This document shows, one piece after another, positions 15,155 through 22,509 of a DNA stretch of 54,269 nucleotides. The position numbers were made by a program, and so were the translations under genes. The notes beneath the pieces were generated by a model that saw only the letters and a program-made list of their open reading frames with translations, ran no database searches and was not told the origin of the DNA. Numbering within the stretch: the first letter of the stretch is position 1; the number at the start of each line of letters is the position of its first letter. Source of the DNA: a virus; the IMG/VR virus record IMGVR_UViG_3300034375_013642, positions 1 through 54,269 of that record. One strand, written 5' to 3'.

Positions 15155-15685
15155 TCAGGACTTAGTGAAAGAAAAGCCTTTCACATTTTGAGCGTCGATG
15201 TGCAACTCTCCGTTTCGCACGCCTACAGTCACAGAGATGCCTTGCTTCATCGCCTCGGTGAACGCTGCGATGTCGGGCTCGCCCTTTAACGTCACTGTGA
15301 TGTCCTGCCCCTCAGCCAGGACGAGCGGGATCTTCTTGCGATCAGGCTTTATGAGAAAAAGTACGCAGGTGAAGCACAGTGCTGCATAGCAGACCAGGTT
15401 GAAGGCGCTCAGCAAAAACTGAAACACGTCGCGGCGTGTCATGGGTTCCAAGCTTGTTCGAAACTCGAAAATTTCGCGTGCAGACGTCCAAACGATCGCG
15501 CCCGCCAAGACTCCCATCCCAAAGATAAACGCCTTGGCCAGGATCTTCACGGTTACCGGTTTGGCGCGCTGCAGGTGGGCTAAGAGCCAAGCGCGAAAGT
15601 TTGCCCGGCGGACATCGCCGGCCGAACCATACGTCCAGGCCGCTCCGGCGACAGCTACTATTGCTGGTATGGCTTCCCAGATCAT
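15155..15685 (-). CDS. Membrane protein with cytoplasmic CsrA-like C-terminal module
   Basis: 176 residues. Hydrophobic segments lie at about 2-20, 50-68 and 88-112. Residues 121-173 form a soluble strand-rich domain whose LVL-x-EG-xx-IT ... GISVTV ... GELHIDA pattern aligns at nearly the same spacing with the CsrA-like protein encoded 24 bp downstream (LVL, EG, IT, GITVTV, AQIAIEA). This relation was seen by eye and suggests either shared ancestry or a membrane-tethered relative. It lies in the cI-linked operon. Function unknown. Confidence 0.62.
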   Translation of the reverse strand: MIWEAIPAIVAVAGAAWTYGSAGDVRRANFRAWLLAHLQRAKPVTVKILAKAFIFGMGVLAGAIVWTSAREIFEFRTSLEPMTRRDVFQFLLSAFNLVCYAALCFTCVLFLIKPDRKKIPLVLAEGQDITVTLKGEPDIAAFTEAMKQGISVTVGVRNGELHIDAQNVKGFSFTKS

Positions 15686-15708
15686 TACTGTTCCCAGGCC
15701 GTTCCGAT

Positions 15709-15975
15709 TCAGTCGTCCATCTCTAGGGTTCGGTACTCGCCGCTGTCGTGGTCGTAGACTTCAACCTCAACCGATGAGCCATAGCTGGACATCGACTCGA
15801 CATCCGCGGACAGGTACTCCCCAGAATCGTGATCGTAGAATTCGATGGTTTCGCCAGGCCTGACCAGATTGCCGCTCTCAATCTCGACGGAGGCGCCGGA
15901 CTCTGAGTCATAGCCATCCCAAGCTAGCGCCGAAAAAGGTAGCAAGCCTGCCAGTACCGCTGCGGTGATCTTCAT
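15709..15975 (-). CDS. DUF5334 secreted protein
   Basis: 88 residues with a signal peptide (MKITAAVLAGLLPFSALA, cleavage before W19). The mature part is small, acidic and beta-rich, with YDHDSGEY repeated twice (47-54 and 74-81), fitting DUF5334. GGAGG lies seven bases before the ATG, which fixes the start. Expected location is the periplasm. Placement directly downstream of cI suggests expression in the lysogen, as with conversion genes. Confidence 0.78.
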   Translation of the reverse strand: MKITAAVLAGLLPFSALAWDGYDSESGASVEIESGNLVRPGETIEFYDHDSGEYLSADVESMSSYGSSVEVEVYDHDSGEYRTLEMDD

Positions 15976-16005
15976 GACACGCCTCCCTGCGCCCATCGCG
16001 CCTTG

Positions 16006-16632
16006 TTACAGCTTTACCTTCGCTTCCTTAACGACGCCAATCAGTCGGCAGCTGCCGTCGATTGGGATCATCCGGTACGAGGAATTTAAGGGTTTCAAGT
16101 AAAGCTGGCCCGCGTCGCTGACCAGCCTTTTGAAAGTTGCGGTGTTCTCATTGTCCAGCTTGGCGACGACGAGATCGCCAGGTGACGGCGTCAGGCCGGT
16201 GTCGACCAGAATGAGGTGCCCCTCGGGAATGCTAGGAGGCGTGGGCGAGGTCATAGAGTCACCGCTGACCCGCAGCCAGAACGCTGGACCGCGTGCCTGG
16301 TAGTCGGTGAGCTCGAAGGTGTCTTCCGCGCCGGGCTCGTAAGGCTGAACGGCTTCGACCCAGCCGCCGGCCTCGACGGCGCTGACGACCGGATATCGGT
16401 ACAGGCGGTCTGGCTGAGGAGCCATCCCAACGTTGGTCGCCTCGGCGACGCCTTCAGCGAGTGACAGTCCAAGCGCCTCCATTAGCTTCCCAAGTAGCTC
16501 GCGACTAGCGCCTTGCTTGCCTCTTTCCAGGCGCGACAAGTTCCCAGTGTCCGTTCCGACCTGGAGCGCGAGGACTTCGAGGGTTAAGCCTTTGGCCTTC
16601 CTCGCTTTGCGAATCGTATTCCCTATATCCAT
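16006..16632 (-). CDS. cI: CI-type phage repressor with S24 self-cleaving domain
   Basis: 208 residues. An N-terminal XRE helix-turn-helix (residues 2-60, recognition segment TDTGNLSRLERGKQ) is followed by a LexA/UmuD-like peptidase domain. The cleavage site AG at 88-89 (VEAGGW), catalytic S126 (SGDSM) and K168 (ATFKRL) are all present, so RecA-stimulated autocleavage and SOS induction of the prophage are expected. Met at 16632 starts the DNA-binding domain; upstream codons run into the operators. Divergent from the cro-like gene, with operators between. It represses both early promoters. Confidence 0.93.
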   Translation of the reverse strand: MDIGNTIRKARKAKGLTLEVLALQVGTDTGNLSRLERGKQGASRELLGKLMEALGLSLAEGVAEATNVGMAPQPDRLYRYPVVSAVEAGGWVEAVQPYEPGAEDTFELTDYQARGPAFWLRVSGDSMTSPTPPSIPEGHLILVDTGLTPSPGDLVVAKLDNENTATFKRLVSDAGQLYLKPLNSSYRMIPIDGSCRLIGVVKEAKVKL

Positions 16633-16652
16633 GGGGAGAATCGTCCGGATTT

Positions 16653-16716
16653 TCTGCGTCTCGCGCAAAGCGCACTGCGCAGATTTTGGTTGCGGTAAAT
16701 CTGCGCATTGCGCAGA
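16653..16716. promoter_or_regulatory. OR operator cluster between cI and cro
   Basis: TCTGCGTCTCGCGCAAA (16653-16669), AAAGCGCACTGCGCAGA (16667-16683) and TCTGCGCATTGCGCAGA (16700-16716, a perfect palindrome around one base). They share the core found at pL. The first two overlap by three bases, so they may be alternatives. A degenerate fourth copy may lie near 16724-16740. A rightward promoter must lie here, but the best candidate (TTGCGG at 16690, weak -10) is poor. Confidence 0.72.
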
Positions 16717-16752
16717 CTCAGCAGTCATTGCAAGAGCGCATAAGGACAACGA

Positions 16753-17145
16753 ATGTCTCCCCTGAAAAAAGCCCGGACCGAAAAGGGTTGGCGCCTCGCT
16801 GACGTGACAGCGCGGCTAGCTGCGCTTGGCGATTCCACCGACACGGGAAACCTTTCTCGAGTTGAGCGAGGAAAGCAGCGCGCATCAGCCCAGCTAGCGG
16901 AAAACCTCTGCAAGGTCTTCGAAGGGAGGCTCACGGAGATCCATGTGCTCTATCCGGAGCGCTTCCAATCGGAAGACAGCAGTGCCGCCGGCAGCCAGCC
17001 GATCCACAACGACCTTCGAGCGCCGCGCAAGCCAGCCGACCGCCGGGGCCGGCGCGACACCGATCTATCCACCCAAGAAGCCAAAGAGCTGCTGGAGAGC
17101 GCCGAGAAGATCGCCGGCACGCTGCAGCGGATCGCCAATGATTGA
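16753..17145 (+). CDS. cro: Cro-like regulator
   Basis: 130 residues, first gene rightward from the operators and divergent from cI. An XRE helix-turn-helix occupies residues 1-55 with DTGNLSRVERGKQRAS, almost identical to the recognition region of the repressor, so both should read the same operators. It lacks a peptidase domain; the C-terminal half is short, charged and helical (LSTQEAKELLESAEKIAGTL). AGGA lies eight bases before the ATG. Longer than lambda Cro (66 residues), it may also have another early regulatory role. Confidence 0.8.
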   Translation: MSPLKKARTEKGWRLADVTARLAALGDSTDTGNLSRVERGKQRASAQLAENLCKVFEGRLTEIHVLYPERFQSEDSSAAGSQPIHNDLRAPRKPADRRGRRDTDLSTQEAKELLESAEKIAGTLQRIAND

Positions 17146-17154
17146 GGAATTGTC

Positions 17155-17436
17155 ATGACACCTCGCGAAAAAGAGATTGCCTTGGAAGCAGCAGGGCGGA
17201 GCAGCGAGCCGCTCGAGCATGCACGAAAGATGGTTGAAGCCGAGGCGTTTCTAAGCGGCGACACGCCGCCGTTTGTTGTCTGGACGAAAACACTCGGTAA
17301 CGCAACGTTTGCGCGGCGCGATGGCATGAGCCACGCAGAAAAGGCCGCGTGGCATGAAGCGCAAGCGGCCGTAGAGCGTGAGCGGGCCGAGCACTCAAAG
17401 GCTTTTATTGAGCAGGGTCGTCAAGGTGATCTCTGA
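17155..17436 (+). CDS. Hypothetical early protein
   Basis: 93 residues, helical and charged, with a GAGGAA site before the ATG. It follows cro by nine bases. Its last 32 bases overlap the end of a convergent minus-strand gene. No family recognised. Confidence 0.6.
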   Translation: MTPREKEIALEAAGRSSEPLEHARKMVEAEAFLSGDTPPFVVWTKTLGNATFARRDGMSHAEKAAWHEAQAAVERERAEHSKAFIEQGRQGDL

Positions 17437-17815
17437 GCTGATCCCAGACGCCATATCTGGTCGCCCAGCCCTTAGCGGCCGATCGCGCGTCGTCCGGCAG
17501 CTGGAAGTCGTGAATCTCTCGCGTCAGCGCAAACATCAACTGTTCACGGGACAAGCCCCGCACGTACTCGATCGTCCAGCTGTACTTCTGAAGTACCAGG
17601 TACTGAGCGGCCTCGAGATCGTTCAGTGGCGCCCAAGGACTCCCAAGCCGAGCCCTAGTGTCCCTGCAGAGCGCCTCGAATTTGAGGCGCCCGATACCAA
17701 TTCTAACGGCTTGTGCCCCCTGGGCATGGTCGCCTCTAAGGGTCCCTGCCGCTTCTACCTCGGCGCTTGCCTGTTGGAGCAGTTCGCCAAGCAACCATTC
17801 GTAACTCTTTTCCAT
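17405..17815 (-). CDS. Hypothetical protein opposite to the early right operon
   Basis: 136 residues. Start at 17815 has GGAGG nine bases upstream. The sequence looks well-folded: MEKSYEWLLGELLQQASAEV, a middle RIGIGRLKFEALCRDT and AAQYLVLQKYSWTIEYVRGL. It lies against the direction of rightward transcription, between two early genes, so it may be under its own promoter and silenced by collision when pR is active. No family recognised. Confidence 0.58.
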   Translation of the reverse strand: MEKSYEWLLGELLQQASAEVEAAGTLRGDHAQGAQAVRIGIGRLKFEALCRDTRARLGSPWAPLNDLEAAQYLVLQKYSWTIEYVRGLSREQLMFALTREIHDFQLPDDARSAAKGWATRYGVWDQLRDHLDDPAQ

Positions 17816-17928
17816 ATGTCGGGCCTCCGTGGCCGTCGTTGTGTGTGGAAGCAAAACGATATCACGGGGCGCCCGGCGCCCATTCTGTAGCGCTTCATCT
17901 TCATATCCATCACCAGGAGCAAACAGCC

Positions 17929-18288
17929 ATGACCCAAACGAAGCTTTACGAAGACCGCCGCCGCCGGGCACCCGGCACGCACCTGATCAGAGAGATCAAG
18001 GTGCGCGTCTGTACCGAAGACCATGAGGAGCTGATCCAGGCGTCACGCCTGGCCCACGCGGAGAACCTGACGGGCTACGCGCGCGATTGCATGTTCATCG
18101 GACATCGCTTGCAGCAGGGCGGCCAGCAGGAACAGATCCTGGCTGGGCTGTTGCTGCAGCAGCAGGCGCACCTGCTGGCGGCCTTGTTCCGTGGCGAGCC
18201 GATCAGCCAGGAAGAGCTGAGCGGGCTGCTTTTCGATCTGGCCAAGCAGTCGCTGCACAGCAGTGTGGGCGATGCCAAATCAGCCTAA
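17929..18288 (+). CDS. Small early protein, possible DNA-binding
   Basis: 119 residues. A basic N-terminus (EDRRRRAPGTHLIREIKVRV) followed by a helix pair (HEELIQASRLAHAENLTGYA) resembles the general layout of ribbon-helix-helix or relaxosome-accessory proteins, but no firm match can be claimed. The second half is rich in Gln and Leu. CAGGAG precedes the ATG. It lies ahead of the replication genes. Confidence 0.55.
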   Translation: MTQTKLYEDRRRRAPGTHLIREIKVRVCTEDHEELIQASRLAHAENLTGYARDCMFIGHRLQQGGQQEQILAGLLLQQQAHLLAALFRGEPISQEELSGLLFDLAKQSLHSSVGDAKSA

Positions 18289-18317
18289 AAGGCCCTGAAA
18301 GGGGCAAGGGGAGGGGA

Positions 18318-18518
18318 ATGCCAATGTTTAGCAATGAGGTATGCACGGCCGCCATCGGCCGGCTGAACCAGGCGGAGCAAGGCGCACTACGGCAGGAGGC
18401 GGTACGCCGTGCCTGTTCGATCAACGAGGCGATGTTGCAGGTGGCGTTAGAGAACCTGCAGCAGCAGCTCTATGCACTGCCCATCGCCGGGCGGCGTCTG
18501 CGGCTGGTTAAAGGATAA
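18318..18518 (+). CDS. Small early protein
   Basis: 66 residues, helical (NEVCTAAIGRLNQAEQGALR), with a strong GGGGAGGGGA site. It is followed directly by a terminator. Function unknown. Confidence 0.55.
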   Translation: MPMFSNEVCTAAIGRLNQAEQGALRQEAVRRACSINEAMLQVALENLQQQLYALPIAGRRLRLVKG

Positions 18519-18520
18519 CA

Positions 18521-18545
18521 GCGCCTCCCTTCGGGGGCGCCTTTT
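18521..18545 (+). terminator. Terminator between early and replication genes
   Basis: GCGCCTCCC-TTCG-GGGGGCGC-CTTTT: a stem with a stable TTCG loop followed by a short T run. In the lambda scheme this would be a tR-type site that antitermination must pass to express the replication genes. Confidence 0.65.
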
Positions 18546-18579
18546 CAGGCCCTAAAAGGGCCTGTCGTGAGGTTTCAAC

Positions 18580-19344
18580 ATGGCTGGTGACTGGATCAAG
18601 TTCGAACTGATCACCCTCGACAAGCCGGAGGTCTGCCAGATCGCCGACGCTGCAGACATCGACTGCGATGCAGTGGTGGGCAAGCTGTTGCGCGTATGGG
18701 GTTGGTTCGACCAACAGACAGCAGATGGTAACGCTCCGAGCGTTAGCAAGCGGTTACTCGATCGCATGGTGGGCGTTACCGGATTCTGCGAACACATGAA
18801 ATTGGTCGGTTGGATGGTGGAGGCCGATGGCGTGATAAGCCTGCCCAATTTCGACCGTCACAACGGCAAGACCGCGAAGAATCGGCTTCTCACGGCTAAG
18901 CGGGTCGCAGCACACAAGGCCGCTAACGGTAAAGGTAACGCCAATGGTAACGCTGCGAACGTTAGCGATGCGTTACCTAAAGAAGATGTAGAGAAGAGTA
19001 AAGAGCAACACAACACACAACGCGCGGAAGGTGATTTCGCGGTCGACCCAAACGCTCCGATCGAGATGACGCTGAACTGGGTACCAGACCCCGACCTGCT
19101 GAAAAATTACGCCCTGCGCATGGCGATGCCTGTCGACCTGTTCACCCATGACGCCATCGGCGCATTCGTGTGCCACTACGCCGCCAGCGGCCGAGTCGAG
19201 ACGCAAGCCGCCTGGGTGAGCCTGCTGACGAAGTGGATCAAGCGGGATGCGGCACAAGCGACCGGCAAGGTCACGCCGTTGCGTCGTGGCTCTGGGCCCG
19301 AAGCCAACTTCGATGACACCGGTTGGTTGGAGGGCAAGCAATGA
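18580..19344 (+). CDS. Lambda O-type replication initiator, DnaT-like C-terminus
   Basis: 254 residues. The N-terminal domain (MAGDWIKFELITLDKPEVCQ to about residue 105) is the winged-helix replisome organiser type, with an VGKLLRVWGWFDQQTADGN block. A linker follows, then a DnaT-like single-strand-binding region from about 160 (NWVPDPDLLKNYALRMAMPV, FVCHYAASGRVETQAAWVSL). It should bind the origin repeats in its own coding sequence and recruit the helicase-loading protein encoded next, with an ATGA overlap. The DNA repeats at 18727-18979 lie within its linker and N-domain codons. Confidence 0.82.
   Translation: MAGDWIKFELITLDKPEVCQIADAADIDCDAVVGKLLRVWGWFDQQTADGNAPSVSKRLLDRMVGVTGFCEHMKLVGWMVEADGVISLPNFDRHNGKTAKNRLLTAKRVAAHKAANGKGNANGNAANVSDALPKEDVEKSKEQHNTQRAEGDFAVDPNAPIEMTLNWVPDPDLLKNYALRMAMPVDLFTHDAIGAFVCHYAASGRVETQAAWVSLLTKWIKRDAAQATGKVTPLRRGSGPEANFDDTGWLEGKQ
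18727..18979. repeat. Iteron-like repeats inside the O-type gene, candidate origin
   Basis: GGTAACGCT-N-CGA-N-CGTTAGC occurs twice (18727-18747 and 18946-18966), each followed by a (G)CGTTAC-type copy (18751-18756; 18970-18976). Further single GGTAACG or CGTTACC units lie at 18773-18780 and 18934-18940, and GCTAACGG at 18922. In total about nine GTAACG/CGTTAC motifs occur within 250 bp. The lambda origin likewise consists of iterons within gene O. Initiator binding is inferred. Confidence 0.6.
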
Positions 19345-20138
19345 ATTCCGTCCAGAACGTCTCGGCCCGTATCGTTCGTGCTGGCCCAGCCGCCATTCCG
19401 TCTCTGCCTGTGCCTGCTGCCGCCGACATCGTCGCTGCCCTGAGCGCCACCGAGAAAGCGGCGGTCGAGGAGCTGATCAACCGGCTGTTCCGCGAGATAC
19501 GCAATGCCCGGCCGGCGTGGCGCCAGGCGTGGCCGAACAAGGAGGCGCTGGACTCTGCGAAGGTCACTTGGGTGAAAGCCATGATCGAGGGTGGCGTGCG
19601 CGACTGGGATGCGCAGGTCGAGCTTGGCCTACGCCGTCTCCGGGCCGAGCCGAGTGACTTCGTGCCAGCGCCGGGCAAGTTCGTCGAGTGGTGCAGCCCG
19701 ACGCCTGAGTCGCTGGGCCTGCAGACGGCCGAGCGGGCTTACGACGAGGCCTGTCGCAACGCGCATCCCTCCTGCCGCAGCTCGGCGACCTGGTCGCACC
19801 CGGTGACCTATCACGCGGCGATCGATGTTGGCCTGGATGTGCTGATGCAGCTGCCGGGCGCAGAGAGCTGGAAGTTGTTCGTCCGTAGCTATGCGGTGAT
19901 GACGCGCCGTGCCATGGCCGGCGAGGCGTTGGGGATGGCGACACCGCTCGGCATCGGCCACGACAGCCAGAAGCCCGAAGCAATGCTGGCGGAAGAGCAA
20001 AGCCTGCAGTTCGCCCTACGTGTGCGCGAGGCACAGGGGATCCCGCAAAGCGGCGAGGAAGCTCGCCAGGCGCTGCTGGCGAAGTTCGCACCCCACCGGG
20101 CGCGGTTGAACAAGACGGCAGGAGGTCCCCATGGCTGA
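19341..20138 (+). CDS. Replication protein P-like helicase loader
   Basis: 265 residues. After a variable N-terminus, EELINRLFREIRNARPAWRQ then WPNKEALDSAKVTWVKAMIE fits phage replication protein P relatives that bring DnaB helicase to the origin. Another P-like region is PAPGKFVEWCSPTPESLGLQ. The start overlaps the O-type stop as ATGA and is preceded by GGAGGG. No ATPase motif is present, so it is P-like rather than DnaC-like. Confidence 0.75.
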   Translation: MNSVQNVSARIVRAGPAAIPSLPVPAAADIVAALSATEKAAVEELINRLFREIRNARPAWRQAWPNKEALDSAKVTWVKAMIEGGVRDWDAQVELGLRRLRAEPSDFVPAPGKFVEWCSPTPESLGLQTAERAYDEACRNAHPSCRSSATWSHPVTYHAAIDVGLDVLMQLPGAESWKLFVRSYAVMTRRAMAGEALGMATPLGIGHDSQKPEAMLAEEQSLQFALRVREAQGIPQSGEEARQALLAKFAPHRARLNKTAGGPHG

Positions 20139-20742
20139 CCAACTCGCACCGCGCCGCAAGCGCAAGGAGCGTCGGCACATCCTGTTCCGCGTAGAGCGCG
20201 CTGTTGTCGAGAGCACCGGTGAATTGGTCGGTGCGCTGGTACCGCGCTTCGCCACGGATCGCCGATTGATGCGTGACCGTGGTTACCGGATGGGTGATGA
20301 CCTGCGTGCCGAGCTAAGCAAGCCGCGGCACCTGGGCCAGCACCGCAAGGCGCACCTACTTGGGGGCCTGGTAGTGGCTCAGCTGGAAGGCTTCGAGGGC
20401 CTCGACCAGCACGCCGCAATCAAGCGCCTGCAGCGCGAGTCGGGCGTCTGCTGTGAGGTGGAGCAGATCGATGCCGCTCCGGTGGTCACCGCGATACTGG
20501 CTGCAGCGGAGACGCTGCTGGGCGAGGTTGCGACGCGGATGCTCAAGACCGTGCTGCCTGAAATCAAGCAGATCGACGTACTGGTACCGCAGAGCTTGGC
20601 GTTCGATCGGATGGAGCAGGGCGAGTTTGAGTTGTTCTTCGCAGGGATCTGCCAGCACCTGGCTGAGCGCTACTGGCCCGATTGTGACCAGGAGCAGATC
20701 GAGCAGATGGCCGAGCTGATGGATCGGGAGCGTGTGGCATGA
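20131..20742 (+). CDS. Conserved phage protein of the nin-like region
   Basis: 203 residues. The block MGDDLRAELSKPRHLGQHRK then AHLLGGLVVAQLEGF resembles DUF1367-type nin proteins in layout, but not securely. The rest is helical. It overlaps the P-like gene end by eight bases and the YbcO-like start as ATGA. Probably a recombination or DNA-processing accessory. Confidence 0.55.
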   Translation: MADQLAPRRKRKERRHILFRVERAVVESTGELVGALVPRFATDRRLMRDRGYRMGDDLRAELSKPRHLGQHRKAHLLGGLVVAQLEGFEGLDQHAAIKRLQRESGVCCEVEQIDAAPVVTAILAAAETLLGEVATRMLKTVLPEIKQIDVLVPQSLAFDRMEQGEFELFFAGICQHLAERYWPDCDQEQIEQMAELMDRERVA

Positions 20743-21044
20743 AGATCGCCAGCAAGAAAGTTCGCGACAGTGCGCGCGGCAAGGACTGCACCGTCCGGAT
20801 GCCAGGCATCTGCAGCTTCGATCCCGCCACGACCGTGCTTGCGCATATCCCGTGCGGGCAGAAGGGCGTCGGCATGAAGGGCTTCGACACCGTAGCGGTA
20901 TACGCCTGCAGTCGCTGCCATGACGTGATCGACGGCCGAGCTAAGGGGGAGGTGGACTGGCAGGACATTCCGCGTGCTATCGCAGAAACACATGAGTCCC
21001 TAGTAGGGGACGGGCTTTTGGTGGTGAAAGGAGCAGTGGCATGA
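20739..21044 (+). CDS. DUF1364 / YbcO-like HNH-type nuclease
   Basis: 101 residues. RDSARGKDCTVRMPGICSFD then TTVLAHIPCGQKGVGMKG and YACSRCHDVIDGRAKGEVDW match the DUF1364 (YbcO) family of small phage nucleases with a treble-clef zinc site (C in CTVR, CSF, CSRC) and a catalytic histidine (LAH or CHD). Starts and ends with ATGA overlaps within the nin-like cluster. Confidence 0.85.
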   Translation: MKIASKKVRDSARGKDCTVRMPGICSFDPATTVLAHIPCGQKGVGMKGFDTVAVYACSRCHDVIDGRAKGEVDWQDIPRAIAETHESLVGDGLLVVKGAVA

Positions 21045-21247
21045 AGTGGGCGCAGAAGAAAAACCGGGATGGCGATCCGATCAAGGACTGCTGGGTTACG
21101 GATGCCGGTTACACCGTGGCGATCTGCCGGCTGCCGGAGCAGCGATTCGCTATCAGCCGACCCGCTGGAGCCGCGCCGTTTGCCTACGTGGGTACGCGTG
21201 ACGAGGTGGTGCGGGCGATATCGAGCGATCAGGGGGCAGCGCAGTGA
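21041..21247 (+). CDS. Small nin-region protein
   Basis: 68 residues, strand-rich (YTVAICRLPEQRFAISRPAG), coupled to both neighbours by four-base overlaps. It resembles many short proteins before RuvC/RusA-type resolvases in phages; no function known. Confidence 0.6.
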   Translation: MKWAQKKNRDGDPIKDCWVTDAGYTVAICRLPEQRFAISRPAGAAPFAYVGTRDEVVRAISSDQGAAQ

Positions 21248-21711
21248 TTCTAGGAATCGATCCAGGCTGTACCGGCGCCATCGTCGTGATGACCGACGGG
21301 GGCAACTACGTCGCTCATCTCAACATGCCGACCGTCAAGGTTGGGACAAAAAGCCGAGTGAACGGCGCTGCGGTGGCTGCGTTCGTTCGCGACACCGTTG
21401 GGGAGTTCAACGCTCACGCCTACCTCGAGCAGGTAGGCGCGATGCCAGGCCAGGGCGTTTCGTCGATGTTCACCTTTGGCCACGCAGCTGGAGTGGTAGA
21501 GGGGATTTTGCAGGGCATGGCCATTCCGTACACCCTGGTTACCCCACAAGCCTGGAAGAAGCGCGCGGGCCTAGTAGGCACCGACAAGGACGCAGCGCGT
21601 AGCCGTGCCATTCAGCTCTACCCAGACCTTCGCATCCTCGATCTGAAGGGAAAAGGGCAGGCGGTAGCCGACGCGATCCTGATTGCACGGCACGGAGCCA
21701 ACTGCGCATGA
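21244..21711 (+). CDS. RuvC-like Holliday junction resolvase
   Basis: 155 residues, close to RuvC length (about 170). The RNase H-fold acidic residues are in place: D6 in LGIDPG, E62 in AYLEQVGAMPGQG, and D143 in VADAILIARHG, with a further D near 116 (GTDKDAARSR). It would cut recombination or replication branches before packaging. The start is GTG at 21244, overlapping the preceding stop. Confidence 0.86.
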   Translation: MILGIDPGCTGAIVVMTDGGNYVAHLNMPTVKVGTKSRVNGAAVAAFVRDTVGEFNAHAYLEQVGAMPGQGVSSMFTFGHAAGVVEGILQGMAIPYTLVTPQAWKKRAGLVGTDKDAARSRAIQLYPDLRILDLKGKGQAVADAILIARHGANCA

Positions 21712-21720
21712 ACTACGCAC

Positions 21721-21817
21721 TTGCGAACACTGCGCAAAGCTAGGCGGCGCGCGACGCTGAGAAGAAAACACTGAATCACTGCGTACGCAAAGTGCGCAAT
21801 TTGTACGCACTGCGCAA
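21721..21817. promoter_or_regulatory. Cluster of TGCGCAA half-sites
   Basis: TTGCGAACACTGCGCAA (21721-21737), an overlapping TGCGTACGCAAAGTGCGCA (21780-21798), and TTGTACGCACTGCGCAA (21801-21817). They resemble but do not match the CI/Cro operators. They fill the gap before the Q-position gene and end 14 bp before its start, so they may control it. Confidence 0.45.
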
Positions 21818-21831
21818 TAAGGGGAAGGGAT

Positions 21832-22509
21832 ATGCGACTGATCACAGCACGCCAGGCTTGGCACGATTCGCAGTACGAGTCTCGCGGCTCGATTACCGCA
21901 GCAACCATGGACCACGCAAAGATCGAAACAAAGCGCGCCGCTGCGAAGCGCAAGACGATCGAAGCAGTGTTCGCGGCCGTGGGTGACGAGGAGGAAAGCC
22001 GGGTCAAGGTCGTAGCGCAGCGGATGGAAGTGCAGGAAACGCGCCGTTCTGCCCGGGACAACAGTTCGTCGCGGTGTGCCCACATGATGACGATGGGGCG
22101 CATCCAGCACGCGATCGCCTCGCTGAACAAACCGCTGCAGCACTTCGGACATTACCTCTACTCGCCGTTGGCCAATGCGCGAGATCAGGATGTTGCGCGC
22201 ACGCTGGTTTGGTTCGGCTGGGAGAAGCCGGCTGGTCTGACGAAGGTGAAGGAGTCGCGAGCGTACTGTCTGGTGCTACCCGCTCTGATCTCATATCAAG
22301 GCGTTGTGACAGGCGGACGTGACGAATGGACGCCGGGCCGCATCGCCGAATTTGTCGCCGACTGGTATGGCGAGAAGATCACCGTCAGCCAGTGGTCTCG
22401 TGACTGGGCGCCGATCTGGGAAAGCCTGCAGCGGACCATTGGCGAGATCGACCAAAAGGCGCTGGAGCCGGTGGAGCAGATCATGAATGAAGAGCACTGG
22501 GCCGCTTAA
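21832..22509 (+). CDS. Unknown protein in the Q (late regulator) position
   Basis: 225 residues, basic and helical, with a central MTMGRIQHAIASLNKPLQHF then LYSPLANARDQDVARTLVWF block. It is separated from the nin genes by the TGCGCAA repeats and lies about 0.8 kb before a promoter-terminator pair like lambda pR'-tR'. Position suggests a late antiterminator or activator; no Q motif is recognised. GGGGAAGGGA precedes the ATG. Confidence 0.5.
   Translation: MRLITARQAWHDSQYESRGSITAATMDHAKIETKRAAAKRKTIEAVFAAVGDEEESRVKVVAQRMEVQETRRSARDNSSSRCAHMMTMGRIQHAIASLNKPLQHFGHYLYSPLANARDQDVARTLVWFGWEKPAGLTKVKESRAYCLVLPALISYQGVVTGGRDEWTPGRIAEFVADWYGEKITVSQWSRDWAPIWESLQRTIGEIDQKALEPVEQIMNEEHWAA

Noticed and set aside
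16739-16752. CATAAG as a -10 box giving a leaderless cro transcript
   Set aside because: No matching -35 at 16-18 bp, and the same bases include a good AGGA ribosome site for cro.
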